From Azolla caroliniana (taxonomy: Eukaryota; Polypodiophyta), in the NCBI GenBank assembly GCA_043228905.1, contig JBHGNT010000008.1, positions 8,432,001 through 8,496,000 on the forward strand: a stretch of 64,000 bases of DNA, written 5' to 3'. Under the pieces are notes generated by a model, which worked only from the letters and a program-made list of their open reading frames with translations, searched no databases and had not been told where the DNA came from. Every line of letters starts with the position of its first letter. Within the stretch, counting starts at the first letter, position 1. A program made the translations under genes and the position numbers. Positions 49,739 through 59,450 of this stretch are shown one piece after another.

Positions 49739-50189
49739 TGTCATGAATACATAAGCATCATGGCTTCACTTGGGGTTGAACCGAAGACCTTGTAATACAT
49801 AATCAAGAACCTAACCATTAGGATAGCATATGATTATATAAAATAATAAAAGCTACTTCTTGTAATAGATTGATTATTGTAAATGTACTGAAACATTCTA
49901 GAACATTCTAGAATATCCTAGAAAATCTTAGAATATTCTAGGTCTAGAACATTTTAGAACATTATAGAAATCACTAGGCTATTCTATAGGAACCTAAAAA
50001 TATGGACCTACAATTCTTCTCAAAAAAATTCGAATCAACACCAGTCTTAAGCTTTCGTCACCTTTCTTGTATCCATCTTCATTCTATCTTACTAATACAT
50101 TCATTCTTTTCTTATCACTTCATTCCTCTCTTCTTGTGATCTCTTTACATCTTTCTTCTACGACTCTATCTTTTCTCTTGGTTTTGACA
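49739..50189 (+). repeat. Gypsy-2 3' LTR
   Basis: 451 bp without the solo LTR; starts TGTCATGAATACATAAGC, ends GGTTTTGACA. A four-unit heat shock element TTCTAGAACATTCTAGAA is at 49896-49913. Confidence 0.92.
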
Positions 50190-51139
50190 CTTGCATCCAA
50201 CACCATTGTGCTTACAAACTTACCGAACTGGATCCACTCCCTATCGTAGTTGTTCTTGTCAAACTCGTTTAGGGCCGGCGTGCTCCGTTTGTTCGCTGAC
50301 ATTTGAGCCGACTTGAAGAAGTCCACATCGACTTCTTCGTCCTCCGATACCATGCCGTTTTCTTCGTTGTACGGTGCCCTCGATATCATGTCGTCCATGG
50401 TGTTATCTTTTCCGATGATGTGACGTATCTCCGGATTCAGGGACTTGATGTACGCGATGCACATGAGCATTGCCAAGTTCGGAGTTGCGCATCGGAAACC
50501 ATACCGACAATCGGTAGGCAGTCTGTCTTGATGATCACTTCTGACTTGATAAGATAATATTTATCGCTCTTGACCGCCGAAACGATACCCCATAGTTCGC
50601 GTTTAACTTGGGTGTATCCTCGTTGCCGCTCGCTCAACACCTTCGCACTGGTGGGGAACCGCGTTCCAACTTCATCCTCTTGATTGATGACCCAACCAAT
50701 TCCGGTTGGACTTGTGTCGACTGTCACGTAAACTGGGGTGTCCGCCTTGTACACCGCTTTTCGGAGAGCCGGGGCTACCGCCGTCATCCCCTTCAGTCTC
50801 TAGACTGCTTCCGTGTGCTCGTCGCTCCATTCGAATTTGCGGCCTTTCTTCAGCAAGCCATGGAATGGCTCAACAACATGCACATAGTGCAGAATCCAAA
50901 TGTGGTAGAAGGTGCACACTCCTAGGCCACACACCTTCAAACGCCTTTCGACTTGTTTCTTCTCCCAACCACCGATGCCGGCTATGGTACAACCTCCACT
51001 ATTGGAGAACCAAAATTTCCAACCTATAGTACAGGTGTGGGGTTTCTTCCGGATGTCCGGACTATCGCGGCCCCATGCCTTGATAGGCCTCTCTAAAAAT
51101 CCTCTCGGTCTTCGTTGCCAAGGGAATCTCGATTCTGCT
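50190..51139 (-). pseudogene. Gypsy-G RT C-terminus and RNase H
   Basis: Minus strand: a short RT thumb, then MTAVAPALRKAVYKADTPVY, VTVDTSPTGIGWVINQ, LSERQRGYTQVKRELWGIVS, IIKTDCLPIVGMVSD and a shift to IAYIKSLNPEIRHIIGKDN, MDDMISRAPY. Catalytic Asp/Glu/Asp blocks are visible. From memory these blocks (ERQRNYPQVKRELWG, NPEFRHIxGKDN) are characteristic of a Gypsy lineage common in basidiomycetes. Confidence 0.85.
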
Positions 51140-51577
51140 TGTCATGATATGGCAAGACTCGAACCCATGACCTTAGGTTATATGGGTCGAGCTCTTGACC
51201 ATTAGACCATCTATTGTAATACGTAGGATATTATTTTCATTTACATTTTATTATAGGAAATTAGTGTATATTCCAGATTTCTTTGGAACATTCTAGAAGC
51301 TTCAAGATTACTCCTGAAAACACTATAAAAGAGGGCACTAGGCATTATGTTGAACCAAATTGGTTCAACGCCAGTCTTAAGCCTTTTAGCCACCATTGTA
51401 TATTCTCTTCATATAATACATATCTTTCTTATCATCACACACACACTCTCTCTCGATCTCTCTCTTTCTCTCTGTCTTGCTCACTTCTTCCTTCTCTCGA
51501 AGAAGTTCCACACCTCTCATAGTACTAATCCTTCGTTTAGTACTAATTCCTTCTCTGTCTCAGTACTGTTCATGACA
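51140..51577 (+). repeat. Gypsy-3 5' LTR
   Basis: TGTCATGATATGGCAAGACT to GTTCATGACA. It has an antisense tRNA-like start (about 51150-51211), a heat shock element at 51286-51303 and TATAAAAG at 51324-51331. A CT-rich leader region follows. Confidence 0.9.
51286..51303 (+). promoter_or_regulatory. Heat shock element in Gypsy-3 LTR
   Basis: GAACATTCTAGAAGCTTC is four perfect alternating units (GAA-TTC-GAA-TTC), 20 bp upstream of the TATA box. The rest of U3 has diverged from Gypsy-1, so retention points to selection or recent shared origin. Confidence 0.82.
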
Positions 51578-51651
51578 GTTTGAACCAATTTTCCCTACCT
51601 TCTGTCTCTCTCATTTCCTACTAATCTTTTATTCCTCTTTTCTTTCATCCC

Positions 51652-52803
51652 ATGGCCACTGTTAGCGTTGAAGAATATCAATCTGTTTTCTCGGAATTTC
51701 AATGCTTGAAGGAGAAGTTCCATGATTTGGAACAAGAAAACCAACGGTTGCTGGGGGATCTTCAGCAAATCTCCTTAGAAAAGCAGCAAACGCAACAACA
51801 GCATGGGGAACTTGCGTTACGCGTGCAACAACTCGAAGCCACCATCGTAGCGATGCAACAACAAGGGCCCGGAACACAAGGGATTCATAAAGAACCTAAG
51901 ATTGGCCTTCCCACGAAGTTCGATGGAACGCGATCGCAGTTTAGAGGGTTCCTTAACCAGGTATGATTAGTTATTCAAATGCATCCTTCCCGATATCCCA
52001 CCGATGCATCACGAGTGGGTTTAGTAGGCACTTTGTTAAGTGGCTCAACGTTGTCATGGTTCGCTCCACTATTAGAAAAGGAATCTCCGTTACTCAACAA
52101 TTTTGAAGAGTTTCTAGGTTAGTTTAAAGCATGTTTCGGAGATACTGACAGCATCAGGACCGCAATCAACAAAATCCGGCGATTACGCCAAGGTGACCGT
52201 CCAGCCTCCGCATACGCTGCAGATTTTCGCCTACTCGCCGCCGATATCCCTTGGGATGATCAAGCGTTGATGGAGCAATTCCGTTATGGTTTACGCAACG
52301 ACGTCAAGGATTTACTCTTGACCTTCCCCGAAGAGCCAAAGTCCTTAACAGAAGCAATCAGTCGCGCGGTGAGATGTGACAACCGCCTCTTTGAGCGACG
52401 TTCGGAACGACAGCTACAGATGCCGAGGGCAAGATCAGAGCCCACCTACGCCTCAGTGGTAGCAAGACCTTTTACGAGGGAGTCATATAATGCGCCTCCA
52501 ACGAATACTCCGACTCCGATGGAGATTGACACTACACGTCGTCGAGGGCCATTATCCGAAGAAGAAAAACAACGACACCGTACAAATCGACTATGTCTTT
52601 ATTGCGGTGGACCAGGACATATCGCAATAAATTGCCCCCATAGGCCAAGAAGACAGGTAAACCAAATAGTCGCTAGTTCTAATTGTACTAAATCCGAGCC
52701 TATTTCAGTAGGGATATCTGATAGTCATAATAGTACTAATATCCCAGATCTAGAAAACAAATTTGATGTCCTTAGTCAGTTAGAAGAAGAGTTAAACGCT
52801 TAA
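51652..52803 (+). pseudogene. Gypsy-3 gag
   Basis: MATVSVEEYQSVFSEFQCLK, coiled coil, KFDGTRSQFRGFLNQV, an in-frame TGA at 51964 and a TAG near 52120, then RLRQGDRPASAYAADFRLLA, LMEQFRYGLRNDVKDLLL, DNRLFERRSERQ, zinc knuckle CLYCGGPGHIAINC and tail LSQLEEELNA with TAA at 52801-52803. Apart from two stops the frame is intact. Confidence 0.92.
52791..52797 (+). promoter_or_regulatory. Candidate -1 ribosomal frameshift heptamer GTTAAAC
   Basis: In the gag frame it reads G TTA AAC, followed by GCT TAA. The -1 frame is open across it (no stop upstream within the overlap) and leads without interruption into protease. Gypsy-1 and Gypsy-2 have GTCAAAC at this spot. GTTAAAC is a known working slippery site in an arterivirus. 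Function here is inferred. Confidence 0.5.
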
Positions 52804-53340
52804 GTCCAGCCAAAATAGGAGCCGTTTGGTTGGAGAGCCCTAGATCTGTGCAACCCATTAGTGGTTCCATTCCCTCTAAGCAAGTTAGTGATGTGTTCGT
52901 AGCCCAAGTAATAGTTAGTACTAAAAGTACCCCTCCAGTACATGTCCTAGCACTCCTAGATTCCGGAGCTAACTCTTGCTTTATGGATAAGAAATTTGCT
53001 CAAGCTCATAAGATATCCCTAAGAAAACTCCAGTGTCCAGCCTCTGTAGTAGTCATTGATGGACGTCCCATTGCTTCCGGAAATATCATAGAAGAGTCAG
53101 AGCCCATTAATATTGTCCTAGATAACTTAGCATGTGTAGTATCATTTAATATTATTAGTATCCCAGAACATCCTATAGTTTTAGGACTACCGTGGTTCGA
53201 GTTACATAACCCAGACATAGATTGGAGAACAAGAGAAATCCGGTGTCGACAAACCCAAGGGTCAACTCAGAAGATGGCAACCATTTCGCTACGTCAGTTG
53301 CGTAAAGAAGGGCACAAGGAGGAAATGTTCCTCTTTGCAA
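52804..53340 (+). pseudogene. Gypsy-3 protease, 3'-truncated
   Basis: LALLDSGANSCFMDKKFAQA (catalytic DSGA), VVVIDGRPIASGNIIEESEP, PIVLGLPWFELHNPDIDW, then KEGHKEEMFLFAR and the break. No own ATG near the start; the frame begins in the gag overlap. Confidence 0.9.
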
Positions 53341-54524
53341 GGATTCGTTCCTCCAAGACCTTCTGTAGGTCCGTCGCCCTCTCTATCTCCAAGCTCAACC
53401 AGAAGCTCGACAACTTTGTCTTCTCCTGTGAGTTGTCTTGCTCTCCATCATTCTTCTTCGGCCCACTCCGTGTCTCATACCGATTCAAGGGACCGGCCCC
53501 TTTGGCCTTTCCGAGCCGCTTGTCTTCAACTGGAACCTCGTAGTTTTGGCATGCAACTTCCTCGAAGCTAGTTTTCTCTTCCACCGGATTGTTCCATCCG
53601 ATGCCCTCTTGGAATCGCCTCTCCGTGTGGTCCACCTCTTCCTTCCTTGCCCTCACCCCGGATAGGCCCTCAAGTACTAGTGGCCAAAATCCATCGTCCA
53701 TTCTGGGGCCGGTGCCCTTCTCTCCGCCTACTCAAATTACTGGCCATGCCGAGTAGTGGACGGTCTCCCCGTGCCACGCCGCAGCCTCCTCCATCAACCC
53801 CTTCATACCACCCTGCCGATGTTCAGCTTGAGGGGCCTCCGCGTCTCACTCGCGTGCACCCGTCCGTTCCACAAGTACACCACGCTGTTCTTAAGGGTGT
53901 CGGTGAAGTCAATGTAGTCTCTCCGCATGTGGCCGATGCCATCACACCACATGCACCTGTGGTTGATTGGTGGCGCCAATGGCGTGATTGGCTGCCGCCT
54001 TCCCTCTGAGCCTGGGAAATCTGGAGGTTTTGAACCATCTTCGTTAGCTCGTGTAGGGTTGCATCCCTGACTGGTCCAGTGACCAGGTTGGACGGATCCA
54101 AGCCCGACTTGAGCCACCGTCTTGTCTCTTCTGTCCGTGCTGGAATCAGACTCTCTAGCTTCTTCCTAGCACCCAGGCTAGTCGTCGACAACCCCAAGTT
54201 GTTCCATTCTCGCCGTTTGTTGAAACGGCTACAAACCCTTGTTACCATGGCCGAATCGGCCATGAGCCCTTCACTTGTCTCCAATAGGAGACCTACCTTT
54301 TCTCGGTCAAGTGGATCGACCGACTTGATAAACAATAGGACCTTGTTCCTCGAGGACGGTCTGGTCCAACGCCGACTACTGTTTCCACGACCCTATTGAG
54401 GCTATTGGTGCTCTCACGAGCGTTAACCGGGCGGTCGAAAACCATCGCCATTGCTTCTGTGAGTTCACTTCCCCTCATTCTTGAACTCCTCTGCCGCCCC
54501 TTTTCACTTCGGGTACACCAAATG
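53341..54524 (-). pseudogene. Gypsy-G gag and start of protease region
   Basis: Minus strand: MFIKSVDPLDREKVGLLLET, MADSAMVTRVCSRFNKRREW, then in another frame a knuckle CMWCDGIGHMRRDY (last Cys lost), VVYLWNGRVHASETRRPL, and further on a Lys/Glu-rich stretch ending ATDLQKVLEERIL, where Gypsy-3 starts. The knuckle plus YLWNGRVH is, from memory, a fungal-type Gypsy hallmark. Confidence 0.82.
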
Positions 54525-55496
54525 TGTCACGGATTTCCACGTGGATATGTCGGAACGGGGCGGAACCACCGGGGTCTCAGACCAAGGAGCCGCTAAGGGA
54601 AGAAGTGTTAATCGGACTGGTGTCTAGTTATCTCCCACTGGAGCGTTGCTCCGGAGTCGGTAAGGAAAAGAGATTGTCTGGATTGGATTTCGAGGCCGGA
54701 TCGACACGCGTTATCAATATCCTATTCGGTCCGGATAAGTCTTCGGATGCCTGACGGCGAGCACACGGGCTGAACACGTTATCGGTTCCGGAGCTCTGCC
54801 GGACAACGGGTAATGAGCACATGGGCTCACACATTGAACACCCACACTCAAACACGAATAGAACAGAGATGAGTTCGCAAGCTCTGACGAGACAAACTCA
54901 TGACAAAACAGAAACGAGATAGAATTACTGGGCACAAGCAGAGACTCCGTAAACACTAATAATTAATAGAGGAAAATAGAAGATTACAACCGGACATGAC
55001 CGGAAACACAAAGCTTCGAGCTCCTGACACTCACACACACAGACGCTAGCGAGCCTCCGATCGGGAGCACACAGGCTACCAATGTGAAATGGAGGCCTCG
55101 TAGCACAATCAGAAACTGAAAATAGAGAATGAAAGAACACGGAAGTCTGAAGAGCTCGGTTGGATAACACATCATTCTCCAATATGTGGATCCATCGCTC
55201 AGTTTTCTCTTCCTCCTTTTATAGCTCAAGGAGGGAGCACTCGTTACATTAGGCTGTTAAGATAGCCGCTTTCAATCCCCGATTCTCTCCTCGATCTCCT
55301 CCAATCAATCACCTTTATCCACGTGACCATAAAGTACCTATCAAATCCTTTCAACCTAGTATTCTTTAACACTCAACTAATACTATGTTATTTACACATG
55401 TATGTACATAAAGAAAATTTTGTGTGCATCCGTGCATACCCCCGTTCTCGTCCGTCCAACTCTGTTTTCTTCCTATGGCCAGAATCATTCATGACA
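54525..55496 (-). repeat. Gypsy-G 5' LTR
   Basis: 972 bp; plus-strand ends TGTCACGGATTTCCACGTGG and ATTCATGACA. It matches 31477-32812 over its length, with one copy of the 252-bp unit. The primer-site region reads TTTGGTGTACCCGAAGTG on the minus strand from 54522. Confidence 0.88.
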
Positions 55497-55598
55497 ACGG
55501 GTCATGGAGTGTGGACAAGAAAGCGAGTAGCTAGAAGGATTTGGAGCGGTGGACCAGCTAGAGCTGATGAAGAACCTCAAGTTGAGCTTGAGGGGGAG
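55497..55598 (+). other. Copia-A 3' end of interior with polypurine tract
   Basis: Resumes after the acgg duplication and ends CAAGTTGAGCTTGAGGGGGAG, the purine tract that also ends Copia-B. Confidence 0.8.
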
Positions 55599-55888
55599 TG
55601 TTGAGAGACAAGCTCAACATGAGTCGAACTGCTAAAGGCTAGTAGGTCGGTTGGCTGAGGAAGCCGACAATCGAGTCGACTAATGACAGTTGGCTAAAGA
55701 AGTCAACAACTGGTCGGTTGAGGGACAAGTCGATGGGCGGTTAGGGTCTGTATTCCTATTCATAGTAATGGGAATATTTTAGGAGTTAGTATCAATAGCT
55801 CAATTATGAGCATTGAAGTACCTGTCAATACTTTTGTGGAATAGTATAAAGAGTGCTCATTGAGCACGTTTGGATGTACAAAGAATTG
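55599..55888 (+). repeat. Copia-A 3' LTR (3'-truncated)
   Basis: Begins TGTTGAGAGACAAGCTCAAC, includes TTCCTATTCATAGTAATG and stops after GATGTACAAAGAATTG where the Copia-F LTR starts. Confidence 0.88.
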
Positions 55889-57190
55889 TGTTGAGAAACA
55901 AGCTCAACATGAGCCGGATTAGCTGAAGAAGTCGGGAGCCGGATCAACGGTGAATTGGATCAGTGAGGAGCTGGCAGGCCATTAGGGTCCTACGCTCCTA
56001 TTTTAGTAGATACGAATATCTTTAGGATTTAGTCTCAGATGCTCTTATGTGAGCAATAAAGTATTGATGGTACTTGTGTCAGCCCACTGTCAGGGCTTGT
56101 ATGAAAGTGCTCATTGAACACATTGTATGTATAGAGTGGTGATTATTTTGAATTGAAATTTTCTCTTCTACTCTCTTTGTCTCTCCCGCTCCTACATACT
56201 ATAAACCTATTTGTGTGTTTCCTTGGGTTCTTCTTTGCCGTTGTCCGGTGGAGTCAGTTGTATTCGATGTCTATTCGTTTAAGCTTTAACATCACTCTAT
56301 TTACATGGTATCGTAGCGCGAGGGTTGAGAATCCTCAGCTGCCAACAAAGTGCTTTAGCACAGACAAGTTTTTTAATCCCCGGACAAGTACAGACAAAGA
56401 AAAAACAAGAAAAAAAAGGATAAAAAAAGAAAAATGGACAAAAGAATGGGTGGTGCTCTTCCGATAGAGAAGTTGGACAGAAGCAACTATGCATCTTGGG
56501 AATACAAGATGCACTAGTACTTGCTACGGCATGGCTACTGGAGTTATATCCATGGAGAAAATGATGTCGCGCCAGAATTGACACACAAGTATATTCCAGC
56601 GTGGGAGCAAGTGACTAGTAGAGTCTTGTACTGCCTTGTATCCTGTGTGCATGATCAGATGTTGGGCTACATTCGAAATGCAAAGACGTCGAAGGAGGCA
56701 TGGGGAAATCTGAAGAATATTTTCGCCGTGAATACCATGGCCCGTAAGTTGCAGCTTTGTCAAGAGCTCAATAACATCTGACAAAGGGATATGACGGTGA
56801 CCGACTACATCACAAACATCAAGGAAGTTTGTGATGCCTTAGGGTCCATTAATGTGACAGTGGATGAGGACGAAATGGTATAGATTTGCCTTGGTGGTTT
56901 AGCGCAAAGGTACGAGTTGATTAGAACGACAATTTGCATGAGGGAGAAAGCACCGACCTTCTTTGAGCTTTAATCGATGCTTATGATCGAAGAAAACCAC
57001 TCAGGTGCGTCAAGGAGCACGTACTCTGACAACGAGATGTTGTACACAGAGGTGGATAGGCCAATGGTTGTGGAGAACGCAGTGGATTGGCATGCAATGG
57101 TAGCAGCTGACAAGAGTAGAATTAGAGGCATAATTGACATGCCGACAATAGTTCCAAACCCTCCACAAGCAGGGGGAATCAAGGTACTAT
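55889..57190 (+). mobile_element. Copia-F: 5' part of a Copia-A/B relative
   Basis: LTR 55889-56305 (TGTTGAGAAACAAGCTCAAC to TATTTACA), primer site variant TGGTATCGTAGC at 56306, and gag from about 56433. It breaks off near 57190 at the junction with inverted Gypsy-H sequence. Inserted in or next to the Copia-A 3' LTR. Confidence 0.88.
56433..57125 (+). pseudogene. Copia-F gag
   Basis: MDKRMGGALPIEKLDRSNYA, KMH then a stop, GYWSYIHGENDVAPEL, WEQVTSRVLYCLVSCVHDQM, KTSKEAWGNLKNIFAVNTMA, LQLCQELNNI, stop, VTDYITNIKEVCDALGSINV, stop, CLGGLAQRYELIRTTI. The gag gives the complete block that is deleted in Copia-A. Confidence 0.88.
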
Positions 57191-58510
57191 CCAATCGAAG
57201 TACACGATCAATAACTTCGTCAAATGTTTTGCCTGTAAAATCGACAACTACTAAGCTTGTACTCAAGGGCTCGCGAAGTGCCAACAGAAAGGTCTCTTTA
57301 AGCTTGTCTTAGGGGGGTGGCTGTGTTACTGGTGCCGGAGATTCTAGAAGTTAATAACGAATTATGGAACGGTATCGTGGGTGTCTTGGCCGATAGCGTA
57401 GAACTGACTCATCAGTTTGTGTTGTGGGATTTGACAATGGAACAATTAGAGGAATTTGTCCTTCAATTGTTCAAAATTTGGGAATCCTGCAAGGTTATGT
57501 TGTGAATACCGATTCGCCACTTGCTCGCCTAGGGATAAACCGTATTTAGCTATTTTCGACACATTCGCGTCGGCCTCTACTAGTGCCATTGGGACACGTG
57601 GTTGGCTTGCCACGTGGTGAGGAAGGCATGCACATAGGCCTCTACATCTACTTCATCATTGTATTTGGGGTACAGGTATGACATTGTGTTAGAGTCGTGG
57701 ATGTCGGATGGATTCCTGATAGAGTTGTCAATATGGTTGGTAGCATGGTGGATGTAGTCCCCGCTCTAATCGACCTCAAACTGATGCAGCTGGTTGTTCC
57801 GGTTTCGAACTACGTCTTCGAAAGAACTTTTGGCACCGGGTGGGCTTGTTTGGTGAGCATGGATTTGACCACACTTTTGTGGTGATCCAGTAGGGGAATG
57901 TCTAGTAGAGATTGTCCTGTGAGTACGACTTCTGCCGTGCATCGGGACTTTGCTCAAGTGTGGGGTTTTTCCTCATCTAGTTATCTCTTTGCTGCCATGT
58001 CGGCTAGATGACATCCATCCCCAGGTTGTTCTTCGTGTATGCATAGATCCACCAGGCGTGCCACAAGTGTTACCGGCTCAAGGCAACACGGGGTTGGATA
58101 CTTCTTCCCTTGGTATCCGAGTTGGATACTTCTTCCCTTGGTATCCGACTCAAGGTCTTGTGGTCGGGAAAGGTTGTATTGTCGGGCCTCTTAGTGAGTT
58201 CTGATCGCAAGTGACACATGTATGAATCGAACTATTGTGGTTGTGGAGACTATGGGGACTGCACTTGAGGCATCTACGACTGACCGGTTATGTATATGAT
58301 ACACAAAGCACGTAGGGAAAATCAACACAAGTAAAACTTCGACATAGAACATAGAGACAAAGTATCAACAAACAAATGTCTATTATAAAAAAAAACTTTA
58401 TACAACACTAATCGATTAACGTTTACAATGTATCCATGTCCCTTTTAATAGGGATCATGGGCAGTCACGAATAGAGTGTGGAATTGCTCCTAATAATAAT
58501 AACTTTTTTC
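57190..58510 (-). mobile_element. Inverted fragment of a Gypsy-H relative (LTR, leader and gag start)
   Basis: On the minus strand the probable LTR end GCCGGTAACA (near 58065) is followed by a leader and gag: YPKYNDEVDVEAYVHAFLTT, WQANHV and, at the break, FDEVIDRVLRLD, matching Gypsy-H at 62595-63040. A 27-bp unit containing TTCTTCCCTTGGTATCC is duplicated at about 58097-58150. The LTR part (58065 to about 58510) aligns only loosely. Confidence 0.7.
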
Positions 58511-58693
58511 CGTTTTAAGTTCGGCCTTCTTTACTGCTCGGTCGGCCCCAGCCGTCTTCTATTCGGCACGTAACCATTCCTTGGCCTTTTCACACTAGGT
58601 CGTCTGGACCGGCCAAAATGCATGATGTTTTTTGTTTCCACGTTTGTGCATTTCGGTCTATCTTTCTCATAGATGTACGATTCGATCTCAACA
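58511..58693 (+). repeat. Probable end of the Copia-E LTR
   Basis: GTGCATTTCGGTCTATCTTT and the end ATCTCAACA resemble the last part of the Copia-D LTR. A mutated primer site CTGATATCAGATT follows at 58696. Confidence 0.55.
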
Positions 58694-58729
58694 AACTGAT
58701 ATCAGATTTCGAGCTGCAAGAATGGGAAG

Positions 58730-59450
58730 ATGTGTAAGCGGCTTTCCAGTAGGATAGTCCTGAACTCACACAATTATTCTAATTGGAAGATCAAAATGGA
58801 AGATCTCATGATAGTCAAAGACTTGTATGAACCCATAGATAGCAGTGAAATACCCATGGGGGTATTGGAGTCTGAATGGAAATTCCTAAACAGGAAGGTG
58901 GTGGCCACCAACAGACAATGTGTAGACGTGAGTGTCTTTCAACATGTGACCAACGACACAAATGCCTATGAAATGTGGCACAAATTGTCAGGGTTGTACG
59001 AGAGGAAAAATGCACTCAACAAAACTTCTCTGATGAGAAAGGTTGTGCGACTGAAGTACAAAGATGGAGAAAGCATTGTGGTACACATTAACACCTTCAT
59101 GGGGTTGGTGAATGAACTTGCGTCAACGAAGTTTCCTTTAGATGATGCTATGCAAGCTTTCTACTGCTCTATACCTTGCCATACATCTGGGAGAACCTAG
59201 TGGTGTCCCGTAGTATCTCGTGCCAAGAAGAAAACTTGTCCTTGCAAGTGGTAAAGACAAGTATCCTAAACGAGGAGACAAGAAGGAAGGACAAGGGTGT
59301 CTTGTCCCAGTTGGGGGCAAATATGGCTCAAAATCCCGGTAGAGGAAGAAGCAAGCAAAGAAATCCACAAAAGAGAGACAAGTCTCATGCGAGGTCCAAG
59401 TCCAGAGAAAAGCTCACATGCTTTTAGTGTGAAAAACCTAGACACTTCTA
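58730..59450 (+). pseudogene. Copia-E gag
   Basis: RIVLNSHNYSNWKIKMEDLM, TNDTNAYEMWHKLSGLYERK, FMGLVNELASTKFPLDDAMQ, a shift near 59160, then SILNEETRRKDKG and the knuckle CF-CEKPRHF-MDC with two stops in it. It shows that the knuckle and the following region were one frame in the ancestor. Confidence 0.88.

Larger units (their letters stand above)
34441..50189 (+). mobile_element. Gypsy-2: chromodomain Ty3/gypsy element, sister of Gypsy-1, inserted in Gypsy-G
   Basis: 5' LTR 34441-35310 (holding a solo LTR) and 3' LTR 49739-50189; flanks gttgc and cttgc (one mismatch). The gag frame is split at 35695/45285 by Copia-C with a perfect aatcc target duplication: the RLVI end resumes as QMHP, as in the uninterrupted Gypsy-1. 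Domain order as Gypsy-1. Confidence 0.93.
51140..53340 (+). mobile_element. Gypsy-3: 5' part of a chromovirus related to Gypsy-1/2
   Basis: One LTR (51140-51577), gag and protease are present; the sequence then switches at about 53341 to minus-strand Gypsy-G. RT, integrase and 3' LTR are missing. It is more diverged from Gypsy-1 and Gypsy-2 than they are from each other. Confidence 0.9.
31477..55496 (-). mobile_element. Gypsy-G: Ty3/gypsy element with fungal-like proteins, split by two insertions
   Basis: 3' LTR 31477-32812, 5' LTR 54525-55496, flanked by acgg on both sides (31473-31476 and 55497-55500). Interior pieces on the minus strand are 54524-53341 (gag and start of protease), 51139-50190 (RT end, RNase H) and 34440-32813 (integrase). 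Most of protease and RT is missing next to Gypsy-3. All genes carry stops and shifts. Confidence 0.85.
14850..55888 (+). mobile_element. Copia-A: outermost LTR retrotransposon, split by three nested insertions
   Basis: Its pieces are 14850-17706, 23435-24570, 30452-31476 and 55497-55888. They resume gag, protease, integrase, reverse transcriptase, RNase H, PPT and 3' LTR in the right order and strand. The clearest proof of continuity is the RNase H region: the frame ending RYVS before Copia-B continues as GTKNRGLLY after it. The 5' LTR lacks its first part and the 3' LTR its last part. Many stops show that it is old. It is a Ty1/copia type by gene order (integrase before RT). Confidence 0.88.
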
